Source: Pegea sp. RAD2-039
Lineage: Eukaryota; Chordata; Thaliacea; Salpida; Salpidae
Direction: 5' to 3'
Assembly (NCBI GenBank): GCA_034620365.1
Contig: JAQGEQ010000363.1
Coordinates: 1,984,001 to 2,048,000, forward strand
DNA length: 64,000 nucleotides
Position 1 is the stretch's first letter. Each line of letters opens with the position of its first letter. A program made the translations under genes and the position numbers. A model generated the notes under the pieces. The model did no database searches and was not told the DNA's origin. It saw only the letters and a program-made list of their open reading frames with translations. Positions 11,597 to 27,479 of the stretch are shown here, piece after piece.

Positions 11597-14500
11597 ATGG
11601 CTGATCTGATAGATTTGTTAGTGGGACTACTTACAGCTTTAATTGTTTGTTTCCTCATCAAGCTGTTTACTAATTTTTGGATCAATTTTCAGTTTTCTAA
11701 AAATTTAGATGCAATTTCTGGAACTAAGCCGCGTCATTGGCTTTGGGGACATCGAAAAATAGTAAGTCACGTGACGAATTACTTCCGATTTTAAATAACG
11801 CGAAGAAATTAATTTTTATATCAAATTTTTAAAAATAATTACTAAAAATCAAGCGATGAAATCGTGGTCACGTGATGAGAATAATTTAGTAGTTTTCGAA
11901 ATCAAAAAATCAATTTTTTTTTACAGTTTAAATATGATAAAGAACATTTGGATAATGTGGTCGAAAACTCGAAAATATTTCCATCTTCATTCAATTTCTG
12001 GTACTTACCTTCAAAAAGTATGGTCTTTTGTTACCATCCAAACACCATTGGACCATTTATTTCAACTGCTGGTATATTTGAAATATATTTGTATAAAAAT
12101 CACCACAATAACCAGTTTTAAAAAATGATTTGAATTTAAAACAAAACATTAAAAAAATCCCACAACAAAAACAGATCAAGAATTTGTTTTTCTAGCACCA
12201 AAGCTAGAAATTATATATAAAAGCTTAAGACCATGGATTGGAGATGGTTTGCTGGTAAGTAAAGGGAAAAAATGGAATCGTACACGTCGTTTAATTACAC
12301 CAGCCTTCCATTTCAACATGCTTAAATCGTAAGCCTTCAACTCAAACATCTTTTGCTTAAAAATCATATTTGTATAAAAAGCTGATTAAGTAATAAGCTT
12401 TTATACGTTTGTATGTTTTATATTTCCTTACTTTTGTAGTAATCAATAAAACCAAATTTAATTAATTGTTTTTAAAGTTATCTATAAATGAACTCTTCTT
12501 TCGAAAAAATTAAATCACAAAAATAGAAAATGTTCAAAAACCTTAATTTTTATCAAACTTTTATCATCATTAGCTTAATAAAGATATTCAAAAAAAAATT
12601 GGTTAATACGAAACACTTTCGCCCATACAACAACTTTTTATTTTCAATTTTATATTCAATTAGTTACACTGAGAAGTTCAATAGTTGTGCGTTTGTTTTC
12701 CTGTCTCAATTGGAACATCAAGTCAACAAACCAACTAACATCTACCCTCTATCAACTCTTTTAACTCTTGATGTGATTTTAAGATGTGCTATGTCTTCTA
12801 ACACCAGATGTCAACTAATCGGGTAAGAAATGTTTTGTTTTTTAATATTTATCATTTCAAAATCTGTTTTGTAGTGAAAAACAGGAACCTTACATCAAGG
12901 CGGTATTTACTGCAACTGATTGTATGACAATGCGAATGAGAAACCCTATTTATATGTTTGATTTGATCTTTAACTTGTCACCATTAGGTAGAAGATTTAA
13001 GAGAGCTGTTGCAGTTTTACATAAACACACTGAAGAGGTTTAAACCAACTTTTTACTTCACAATTTTTTGTTTATCGCAAAAATAGTTTTTAAAGATTAA
13101 ATTTAAATTTGTTTAAATGCCACAAGTTGCATAACATTTCTAACAAACTACAAATGAACTTTCAGATAATACACAAGCGACAACAAGATTTAAATAGAAA
13201 CAAAGATACTCAACAAAATACTTTTGACAATCAATATGAGAGACAAATGGATTTTCTTGATATTTTGCTAAGTTCAAAGGTCAGATTGATAAGTTGAAAA
13301 CTGAATATTAATTTACAAATAAGTTTGGGCCACGTTTTTTGATAATTTTATCTCTAGGATGACAATGGGACTGGTTTAACAGTTCAAGAGGTCAGGGACG
13401 AGGTGGACACGTTTCTTTTTGAAGGGCATGACACAACTGCAAGCGGTAACTCTTTGAAAATTTAAATATTTTCTTCAGATTCAAAGTAGCAGAAGAATCT
13501 TAGGAAAAATTCAGTGTTTTATAATAGAATGTTAAAAACAATATTTTATTCTTTCTTTGTTTCATTCACAGGACTTTCTTGGGCTTTATTTAATCTGGCA
13601 AAATATCCAGAGTATCAGAAAAAGTGCAGAAAAGAAGTTGAAGAAATCGTTGGAAAAAAAGCATTTATTACATGGTTCATAAAAAGTTTTATAATTTTTC
13701 ATCTACAGCTAATTGTATCTTTTCAAAATTGGCCTCAATTAAAACCCATTTCAAGAACAACTTATCCCTCTAACTTAATTCACTTTCATCACATTCTATA
13801 ATATTTAAAAATCTGAACTTGTCACTTTCTTACAAGTCAATTTGTTTGATAAAACGCAACTAAGCGGAACGCTTACAAATTAGTTGGCTCCACAAATTAG
13901 TAATATTTAAAAAAAATCTAAACTTTTGATCATTCATAGCTTATAGTGATAAATATAAATAATAATAACATAATATAAAATATAAATATCACTATTAAGC
14001 TGTTTCAGACAAAGAATACGTGATGGATTAAGTTTCTTTATAATTTGTTACTTTGTACAATTAAGTTTGTTTATAGTTTTCACCTTTTAGTTATTTCTTC
14101 TTAGACTAACAACTTATTTAATTTTTTTTAAATAATATATTGTTTCTTCATATTAAAGATTTGATTCATATTTCTAAAAATATCTCTGAGTTGTTTTTAA
14201 ATTATTCAAGATAAAATTTGAAGTAATTCACCGTTTATCAGACCAGCGCCATTTTATTTTTATAATTTAAGAAATTTATTTACAAATAATTACAGGTCTG
14301 ATGTAAAAGATATGAATTATCTTTCAATGTTTCTGAAAGAAAGCTTGAGACTTTATCCTCCAGTATTCTTTATTGGACGTGTCCTAGAAGAACCTGTCTC
14401 AGCGGATCGATTTCAAGATGCAGATGACAAGAAGCTTTTTCCCGCTAAAACTCAACTTAGTGCACATATCTACGCTCTGCACCGAAATTCACATATATGG

Positions 14501-14899
14501 AAAGATCCAGAAGTACATTTTTGCATTTTTACATCAACATATCTTCTAAATCTTTGTTTAAAGGTATTTGATCCAGAAAGATTTACTTTTGAAAATATTT
14601 CAAAAAGATCAAGTTTTTCGTTTTTACCTTTTTCATCTGGACCAAGGTTTGTAAGAAATTTGATAAGAAAATCTCACATTTATTAAAAAGTATCATTTTT
14701 TCTCTTTACAAACCAAATTTTTATTTTTAGAAATTGTATTGGACAGAATTTCGCTGTGTCAGAACTGAAAGTGATTTTAGCGCAAACTTTAAGAAAATTC
14801 CATTTGTATATCGATGATGACTGTGAAGAGCCAGAAATATTTCCTAGAGTTACACTAAAAAGCTTAAATGGAATTTTTATAAAATTTTCTCATGTCTAA
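11597..14899 (+). CDS. Cytochrome P450, CYP4-like
   Basis: Microsomal haem-thiolate monooxygenase; CYP4 enzymes typically omega-hydroxylate fatty acids. Eleven exons: 11597-11761, 11927-12071, 12175-12328, 12664-12822, 12875-13037, 13166-13279, 13358-13445, 13572-13674, 14296-14512, 14564-14646, 14731-14899. Phases agree and give 519 aa, the CYP4 length. Visible: N-terminal membrane anchor (~6-30); [14 protein letters not shown] (C helix); I-helix FEGHDTTAS, the CYP4 pattern whose Glu can bind haem covalently; [10 protein letters not shown] (ExxR); FDPERF; and the haem loop [17 protein letters not shown] with ligand Cys ~466. Acceptor TTTCAG lies 13 nt before the ATG. Exon 3 contains an internal GTAAGT (12255-12260) that is read as coding because the family frame runs through it. 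AATAAA at 15138-15143. Subfamily not assignable. Confidence 0.93.
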
Positions 14900-15189
14900 A
14901 TTTAAATACTTTTCAGTTTTTTTCTATTTTTATACTTTTGAAAAATATAATGTTCTTTTGTTTTCGTTTGAAAATGTTGTCTGTAAAATATTCAAAAAAC
15001 TTTTTGGGCTATTTTCATTTATAGATAAAATTTGTAACAAAAATGAGTAACTTTGTAAGTTTTTGTTCGGCTTTTTTATTAAATTTTTCAAGTTAATGAA
15101 AAATTTTTATAAAAACTTTAAGTAAAAATCAAATGAAAATAAAAGAAAAAAATCAATCGTATTGTTGCAATTTATTATTTAAATTGGTA

Positions 15190-15307
15190 TTTATTTATTA
15201 CAATAAACGCGAAAGAGGGTGCCTCAAAAGAGCTCCTCTCGCTAACACACATTCTCACAGATAACATCTATTAAGTTAGAAATATAGAAATCAAATGATG
15301 CAACACA
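15190..15307 (-). mobile_element. LINE 3' tail, copy A (5'-truncated)
   Basis: About 118 bp sharing a conserved block with 17055-17131 and with the LINE at 32599-33300: an ATAAA tail, a stem-loop, then CTAACACACATTCTCAC and further shared words (ATATAGAAA, GATG.AACACA). Read on minus it ends in TTTATTGTAATAAATAAATA, a simple 3' tail typical of CR1/L2/Jockey-type LINEs. Homology to copy C stops at ~15307, so this insertion is truncated to little more than its 3' UTR. Confidence 0.75.
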
Positions 15308-15569
15308 AATGTGTATACAAAAGGAAATTAATTTTAGACCAGATGTTTTTATGTATAAAAATAGTTATAAGAGTTTAAAAACTGGTGATAATTTCATGCT
15401 TTAGTTTGTCAATCAATAACGTAACTATTTCGCAAGAAGCCAATATAGTCTCGACTACGTGTTTGTTCAGAATAAAAATAAGATCCTTATCTTTTTGTAT
15501 ATATGCGACAACAGAAAATAAAATTCCTTCTAAAACTTTGATTCAAATTTTTATCGAATTTCTTCCTGA

Positions 15570-15968
15570 ATGGAAGTTATCTTTATATTTCATTTGAACG
15601 AGGACGTCTTGAAATTTGTGTTTGGTAAAAAGGGTCGATCGATTGATGGGATCAGGAGTAGTACCAATTGTACTATCACAAATGAGAGGGGCTGGTTTAC
15701 AATCAGAGGATTTGAAGCAAATGTGTTGGAAGCTCAACATAGAATTATCGATCAAGCAATAGTTGGGACCAATAATCATTTAATAAAAGAACTCCTAAAG
15801 TGTCCACCAAGTGTAATTGGTGACTCTCTTAATGTGAAAGTTCAGCCGTGGGCCATTTCCTGGACCATGCTTATGGACGTAAATCACAACAGTGTCCTAC
15901 TAGCACGACAAAGAGAGTACATCAATACACTTCCACGCGGAAGTCTTTTAGAGGATCTTTCAGTTTGA
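15570..15968 (+). CDS. Small single-KH-domain protein, short copy
   Basis: Intronless 132-codon frame starting at an ATG directly after an in-frame TGA. Residues ~8-62 form a KH RNA-binding domain with the GKKG loop and the GxxGxxIxxIxxxT pattern (FGKKGRSIDGIRSSTNC), ending in FTIRGFEANVLEAQHRIID. The C-terminal part (AISW, later RQREYINTLPRGSLLED) matches the same block in the 57.3-kb gene, so the two are paralogues across their length. This copy stops about 45 residues earlier, at LEDLSV. No acceptor is seen before the ATG. It may be functional or a recently truncated copy. Likely binds single-stranded RNA; no named family recognised. Confidence 0.65.
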   Translation: MEVIFIFHLNEDVLKFVFGKKGRSIDGIRSSTNCTITNERGWFTIRGFEANVLEAQHRIIDQAIVGTNNHLIKELLKCPPSVIGDSLNVKVQPWAISWTMLMDVNHNSVLLARQREYINTLPRGSLLEDLSV

Positions 15969-18751
15969 AAGTTCTGGGAGATTTACTAACTTGGGCGAGG
16001 TAATGTCTTGCAGGAAAAAGCATTGATTAGAATTCATTTTTACCCCGGTGTTAATGTTCTATTAACCTTATTTCTAAATTCTATTTATGTTAATATCCTT
16101 TTAGTAAATGATGTAGATAGTCTTCTAAGTTTTTTATATAAATACTTTTCCACCCTAGATGCTGAAATGTTTTTTACAGTTATGTTCAAAACTAGTTCAA
16201 AACAACGTTTCTTGCAAGACTTTCTTAACCCCAAGTTAGTTTCTTCTCTTACAAAGTAATTCTGTTTTGTTTTGTTTTGTGTTTATTAAAACGGCATTGC
16301 AAAATAAAACCTATTCATAATCGTGTTTGTATATTTATAAGTAGAGTCATGGAAAAAGCTTATACTGAATTTATGTAAAGTTAATCGCCAGGATTTTCTA
16401 GATGACCAGCTCAAAAGAACCCTATTTCAATTGGTTACCAAAAAACTCTTGCGTTTGAAGTTTTCTAAGTTATTTGAAAGACATATTTGTTAGCATTGTT
16501 AAGGGCAAATGAAGATAAATATAAAAAGTGCATCCGTACAGCTAAAAGCAGTAGCTTAAGGTTTGCAAGCACGCTGACTTAGGGGTTCCTTAGGCGCGCA
16601 AAAAAATTGAAATATGGATATTTAACACGTGGCATTTTTTCGACGAGCTTCGATATTGGCGCTTATGTTTGAAGGTTTATGTCATTAAAAGAATAATAAG
16701 ATAGTTAGCTAAATTGAAGTCTTTTTCTGTTATCAAATAACTCTATCAAAAAAATACTTTTCAAAAATAAGCAACATTATGTGTTTGCAGCAATAGTTGT
16801 GTGTTTGGTTTCCTTAAAATATTCAACCCTATAGCAAACTGCCTTTACTAGATGGAGCAAGGCTGCCACTAACCGGAAGTAAGTATATTCATCTAGAACC
16901 ATGACAACACTTAAGTCTGGCAGGCTACAGTAAGTCGAGGAAAGTGACTTCTGCAAGCAGGTTCTTGCCCGCAAGTCCTTTCACAGGCTTTGAAAAATGT
17001 TTTAGAAATTGAAAAGAATATTTTTTAATAAACTTTTTTCAAAGTAAAATTCTGTATCTATTACAATAAATTCGAGAGAGCGTGCCTGAAGAAAGCACCT
17101 CTCACTAACACACATTCTCACGAGTAGTTTGTGTAGCTTCTAGGTGAAAATTATTCCCATAGATAATGACAAAAACTTGACTAGAAAATGTAAGTTAAAG
17201 CTGAGCAATTTGTAGCAGACATTCGTTAACAAATATGAAATTTTATTAAGTTTAAAATTTAATAAATACATATTGGAGAAGTATGAACAGTAATCATTAA
17301 AAACTCGATTAAAACAGACCATCACAACTATATTTTTTCTTGATATTATTGATGTTTGTAATAGTGTACTGTTAGGCTAATGTTCACAAACGATTTTACA
17401 ATCTTAAACCAGAAATGTATTCATCTATCGGGAGAAAAAGTATATTCTTGAGGTAGGAAATGAAGAATAATTTGCTGGTTTGGCGTTTATGCTTATACAA
17501 TCACATTTGTATATAACTACTTGCAAGAAAAAATAATCTCTGCTGCTTCTAATTAATCAGTTTCTACTTTAATTAGAAACTTTGTCATCGAGCTAATAAA
17601 TCTTTTAAGACATATAAAGGTTTATTAGCAGCTGGACTGACAAAGCCAACCCTCATATATATCTTTTATCTATGATAGAACTGTTTGTTGATCTCATGAT
17701 TTTGTGTAACAATCAGAACAGGTGTTGTCCCGGGCAAGATTTAAAAGATAGACTACAATCTTCAACATTTGAATATTTCAATTACTTGAGATTGACCAAA
17801 TTATCTATGAAGAAATGGTCTTACTCATAGATGAACACTTTTGCGCTATTTTTAGTCGTAAGAATAAATATAGAATTTTGCACTAAAATCACTTTGCCTG
17901 AAGTTTTGTGTCTTTATCTCTATGAATGTTTGTGAACGTTTCGTTTACTGTGAGAAATCTGCAAACCCCGAATACCTTTCAGACTCAAACCTCTGTGCTA
18001 AACTAACTGTACATTGAAGTTCTTAAGGATTAGCATCATATTTATCGTTTAAAAGTTATGTTGGTTGCAAATGGAGACAAACAAACTTGATGGATACATA
18101 CACATTGTGTATTTAAACGAATTTATAAAATTTAACTTTCCATAGTTTCATAAAATATTACAATTGAGAATTTTTAGTTAATACAATCAGGTATTTTTCG
18201 GCTGAAAGAAATTGTGTGAATCTTTGACATGTTAGTAGAAAGTTCATTAAAATACTCTAAAAAATGTTGATTGAATGAAACCATGGTTTCGACGAGATTT
18301 AAAAATGTATGTTTAAAAACAAAAAGAAATAAACAGAAACATATTTACAAGACAATTACTAAATAGCGAGCTGAAACATAAAATTTGTTCATCTATTTGT
18401 TGAGATAGTTGATATCTAGTTTGTTAGCAGAATCTTAGCAATTTTCTTTGTACTATTCTATGTTTTAAATCTAATTTTTTAGATAAGTTTGCATTTTCTT
18501 CTACATCATCATCAGCAGCAGCAGATCAATTATTAGCAGCATTCAACTGCAAGGTTTCTTCATTTCTACTTAAGTAGCAGCGTTGACTTTCGACTAGTTT
18601 CTAACTAATCAGCAATTCATTTTCTTTTTTGAATTTTTTGGACTAGCAGAGGTAAATCATGTATTTTGTTCTGGATATGTCCAGGTGACTTTTTCATATT
18701 TTCAAATCTGCGAAAGTTTCATGAAAGTATATTTCCCAAATCACAAATCTT
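15969..18751. other. Intergenic stretch with LINE tail B
   Basis: Contains LINE tail B (17055-17131), a short TTTTG run near 16264-16280, a CAT/CAG run near 18503-18524, and a GC-richer patch at ~16830-16980 holding a 65-codon minus frame (16777-16974) that I do not recognise. An 83-codon frame at 16008-16259 directly after the KH copy has no match I know. Otherwise AT-rich with nothing recognisable. Confidence 0.5.
17055..17131 (-). mobile_element. LINE 3' tail, copy B (5'-truncated)
   Basis: Same conserved block as copies A and C: TTACAATAAA, a stem-loop with arms near GAGAGCGTGC and GCACCTCTC, and CTAACACACATTCTCAC. Similarity stops abruptly at ~17131, marking a very short insertion in the same orientation as the other two. 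Confidence 0.7.
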
Positions 18752-23008
<4,257 letters not shown>

Positions 23009-25998
23009 TGTATGGCTGTTAAGAGGTTTAAAATTTACTCAAATTAAGTTTAATATGAACTTGCTGTAAAAATGTTTCTAATAAATAAAAAGAAAATAGT
23101 TTAAAAAACATAATAAACAACAGTCTTTGCATTATATAAGTCAAAAAAGTTAATTGAATTAAATATTTTCTAAATATCATATTAAAAGATAAAATACTTT
23201 ATTCACATATTTTTATATCATTTCAAGAAATGCTTAATATAATTATACTCTACAATAAAAATATATAAACTAAGTCTATAATATAAATATATAAATTAGT
23301 TAAAAGAACTCAGAATGCATATTTTTAATGCATAAATTAAACTTTAGCTTATAACTATTTAATAGAATAATCAAAATACATATCTATTAATCGAATAAAT
23401 TCAATTATGCAAATGCAGAACAATGGAAATAACATACAAATTTATTTGATACTAACTTATAATCAAATAACTGAATAAAACAGTAAATAAATATAACCTA
23501 AAAAATATAATGAAAAAATTTATTAAAACTAACTAAGAAATCAAATAAAATATAATTATTTTATTAAAGCAATTATAAAATGAAAACATTTGTATTGTTA
23601 ATAGTACAACTTAACTAAATTAACTTTACTATCAATAAAAATATAAAATAAAAGAGCAAACTGAAAACCAAAGTTTTATAATTACTAAGTAAAGAAACTT
23701 ATTATAAAATTCATAATTAGCCTTATTATAGATAATAATAAAAATGGGATTATCTATAAAAATTATTCAAATTTAAACAATAATCTATCAAATTTATATT
23801 AAGTTTTATGAAATAAACTCATCAAAAAACATTAAAAAAAAATATTAAAAATAATAAAAATATAGTAACTGAATTACATAACATTCATACAAAGAAATTA
23901 TTAAATAAACAGAAATAATCATCATTAGTTATTATTTACATATATTAAAAACTATAAGACTTTATTAAATGAAAACATCAACAAAATCAACTAATAATAA
24001 TATCATAACTTATAATTTATTAAATTAATTAGAATAAACAACTGATTATAAAATACAAATGATTTCAAAATAAAGTATTTTTAGTTGTCTGTCTTTCTTA
24101 TGAGTTTAGCGAATGACAAATTTCACTGCAACATCCTTGATCAACTACCAGCTATGTTTGAGCAAAAATATAACACGAGTTATCCGTTTCAATTATCAAG
24201 AATAAAATCTAACGTTCATAATTTTATAAACAAGTTGAGACAAGTTTTTTTTCTTAATTTTTTATAAAAAGATGACAAACAAATACAAATAAATCAAAAA
24301 TTGAATAATACGCCAAAATGTTGTACTTTACTTGCTAAGAGGTGGCGCAAGAGAGGATTTTTATTAGATTCAAAAATTAATTAATTTAAAAAAATACTCA
24401 CAACCATACTTTCAAAATAATTTGCAAAAATTGACCATTTTACCAATAATTTGATACTTTCATCAAAATCATTATATGAATATTCTTAAGATACGTAAAT
24501 ACGAGCCTCATCAAAACCCAAGTCAAAATAATAATTTGTTAGACTATATTTTTATTTTTGTGGTTACATATAATTTACCTTATTCATACATTACTGAAAA
24601 TAAATCAAACTAGATTACGACAGATTTAACAAAATCTAAAATTTATCAGATAGTAACTTAAAAAATGCTAAATATAATGACACTACCTATAATAAGCTGA
24701 AGTAACTATTAACAAATTAACATTTTTCCAGGCAAAAGATAAAAGATTGTTGAAAATTGTTTAGTGATAATTTTCTATAACAGGTTTTAACATAATCACG
24801 AGTTATTATATGGGGATACGATATATACAACCTTTTTAAAAAGCAAAACTAACTAATAAAGTATATTGATTACAAATAGAAGCTTCACCAAATTATTTTC
24901 TTATCATTTGTTTTTATTTAACTGGCGCAACTACTTCCTGCTTAATCAATCTTTACATTTAGTCATAGTAGTATTATTCGACAAAAATCGTATATAAAGC
25001 ATTTGTTTAACATTGTTATTTTTAAGTATAATTATTATACATTACTCCTATAGTATATGCCTAGCATCTACAAACAACAATTCAGCTAAATAACTTTATA
25101 TTTCATTTATAAAAACGTCTTAATTTTAAATTTGTTTTTTTTTTATATAAAGTTAAAATATATCTGCTAGAATCTTCCTAACTGCTATAAAATCTGATTT
25201 TAGATTATTTTGTCAATCTAATTTTTTGCAATTTTTCTTTGAATGTCGAAGAAAAAAAGTTATTTTTATTTATGTTTAATAATTTAACCTATACTAAAAC
25301 TGTTTTAGTTTAAGGGGGTAATCGTTAGCGTAATGTGTTATTATAATGTATTATTAATATAGTGTAAGTTTTCACCTAGTTGTTACTATTATATTGTTTA
25401 TTAAACTATTATTTTGTTTACTAAAACAGTTTATAGTTTACAGAACTAGCATAGTCCATTACACATCATTAAATCTTCTAAAAAATAAGGTTGCTTACAC
25501 TATAATTATAAAGTTTGTATTTTCAATTTGAAATTGTTGTTAAATATTGGATGAAAAAAATCTTTTTTGTGAAATATTTACCAATTATAGTATTTATGGA
25601 TAATTTATTTGCTAGAATAATGATTCTTTAAAACTTCAATTATTTATGTTGCAATTATTGTATAACTTACTTGAAAATTATTTGCTGATTCTATTTAGAA
25701 AATTACTTTATTTGCTTCTTTCTGACAATATTTGGCCCCAAATATATTAGATTTATTTAAAATGTAGTTTTGTGATTGAAAATTCATTTTTTTACTTTAT
25801 TAAATTAGTAATATTCAGTATATAATTATATATATATTATGACAGTATACAAATAAGTATTAAAATATGTGTTTTTATAGGAATGTTTTATATATTTAAA
25901 CCAATTTAATCATAGATACATATTTTTTAATAGTTCCAAAGTAACAACAGATTTATATTTTCACTTTTTCCAGATACTTTTCAAGAAATTCAAAATAT
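23009..25998. other. Intergenic region between divergent PLK4 and RCHY1
   Basis: About 3 kb of very AT-rich DNA. An open stretch near 24085-24267 follows an acceptor-like TTTTTAG but lacks an ATG at its start and matches nothing I know. No RNA gene or repeat recognised. Promoters of both flanking genes should be here. Confidence 0.5.
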
Positions 25999-27134
25999 AT
26001 GGATGATAACAAAGATTTGAAAAACTTCCAAAAAGAAGTAAAATCAGAATTAAATAGTGTAAAAAAATCTATACCAGAATCTCTGTGCAAACACTACATC
26101 AGAAGATGTAGGTTAGTGTGTCTAACTTGCAAAAAACCAAGCAACTGTAGGCTCTGTCATGATGATTTAAGCTCACATAAGTTAGATCGACATGCTGTAG
26201 AAGAATTGGTTTGCTCAAAATGCAACACAACACAAAAAGTATCAACCAAGCAAGTAGAAAATATTGAAATTATGTTCAGATTAATATTTTTATAATTATC
26301 TAGTATATTTTTGCTTATATAGCATCAGAATTACATAATTTATATTTCACTTTCAAATGTTTTTAGTTTTATTTAATGTTTTTGAAAATAAATATCAATT
26401 TTATTCTACTCTTTATATTTTATAAACTTTTATATTTTAGATGTATTAGCTGCGATGTGGTTTTTGGCAAATATTCTTGCCTCATTTGTAAGATGTTTGA
26501 TGATAGGAAAAAGGGACAATTTCATTGTGACAAATGTGGTATTTGTCGAATAGGAGGTGTTGATAATTACTTTCATTGTGACAAATGTGATCTTTGTCTT
26601 CCTCTTTCACTAAAAGACAATCACAAGTAACTTATTCAACTAATCATTTATCTTTTTACTTTGATGTTAACTTTGCAGATGTGTAGAAAAAGTTTCTCAC
26701 AATGATTGCGCAATATGCCTTGAAGACTTACACACTTCTGTTATTGAAAGTCATATTTTCAAATGTGGGCATATAGTTCATACAAGTTGCTTTCAACAGA
26801 TGTTAAAACATCACCAATACCGATGCCCTTTTTGTCTGATATCTGCGATTGATATGACTTCTGAATGGCGAAGAGTAAGTTCTTAATTACCAAAAATTAG
26901 ATAAATATAAAAAGAATTTGTTAGTTTGATAGACTTATTGCTGAAACTCCTATGCCAGAGGATTACTCTGATGTTGAAAAAAACATCTTATGCTATGATT
27001 GTAATAAGGTAAATACAAGATTACTTTCGATGTGTTGTTAATAAAATCATTTGCAGAAAAGTAAAACGAAGTTTCATGTAGTTGGACTTAAGTGTCATGA
27101 CTGTGGATCTTATAATACAACTCAACGTGAATGA
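25999..27134 (+). CDS. RCHY1: RCHY1/Pirh2-like CHY-zinc-finger RING E3 ubiquitin ligase
   Basis: E3 ligase; human Pirh2 ubiquitylates p53 and other substrates. Exons 25999-26249, 26441-26626, 26679-26874, 26925-27008, 27057-27134; 264 aa against 261 in human. CHY finger: CKHYIRRCRLVC, CRLCHDDLSSHKLDRHAVEE, CSKC then CISC. CTCHY finger: HCDKCGICRIGG, FHCDKCDLC, NHKCVEK. RING-H2: CAICLEDLHTS, CGHIVHTSCF, YRCPFC. C-terminal zinc ribbon: LCYDCNK and LKCHDCGSYNTTQ. Intron 1 uses a GC donor (AA|GCAAGT); only this keeps the CxxC spacing of Pirh2 (9 residues between CSKC and CISC). An acceptor (TTTTTCCAG) lies 25 nt before the ATG, and AATAAATAAA is at 27177-27186. Convergent with the myotubularin gene, 345 bp away. 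Confidence 0.93.
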
Positions 27135-27479
27135 CATCGTTGATAAATTTGTTATTTCTTCAAATTATTCACAAGAATAAATAAAATCTTTGTTGTAAGC
27201 TGCTCAGACTATTTATTAAAAAGTAATTGCATTTGTGAGAAATTATTATCAGCAAAATTTGTTTCTCTTTTCAAACAAACCAGGAAAAAATACAAAGAAA
27301 TGTTACACCACGCAAGTGCTTCAAAAAAAAGAGAAGAAAATAAACAGGAGTTATATCCCCACCCGCATATGCATCTAATCCATTTTCTAAATTAATTTTT
27401 ACAAAAAGCTTGATTAAGATCTCTAATCAAGCAAACATCTGATTCTGTTTAAGATTTAAATGTATCTGTTGAAGATCAA
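27135..27479. other. Short convergent intergenic region
   Basis: Holds the RCHY1 poly(A) signals and, on the other strand, the 3' UTR of the myotubularin gene with a strong hairpin at 27408-27432. No separate gene. Confidence 0.6.
27408..27432 (-). repeat. Perfect 9-bp hairpin in the MTMR2-like 3' UTR
   Basis: GCTTGATTA and TAATCAAGC flank a 7-nt loop (AGATCTC on plus), about 50-70 nt after the myotubularin stop codon on minus. It would fold in either transcript and may act in 3'-end formation or mRNA regulation; this is inference. Confidence 0.5.

Noticed and set aside
15190-15240. Hammerhead ribozyme in the LINE tail stem-loop
   Set aside because: The CTGAAGA loop lacks the CUGAUGA and GAAA core.
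24085-24267. 60-codon stretch with a possible acceptor in front
   Set aside because: No ATG at its start, no partner exons, and no family recognised; kept only as a remark in the intergenic entry.
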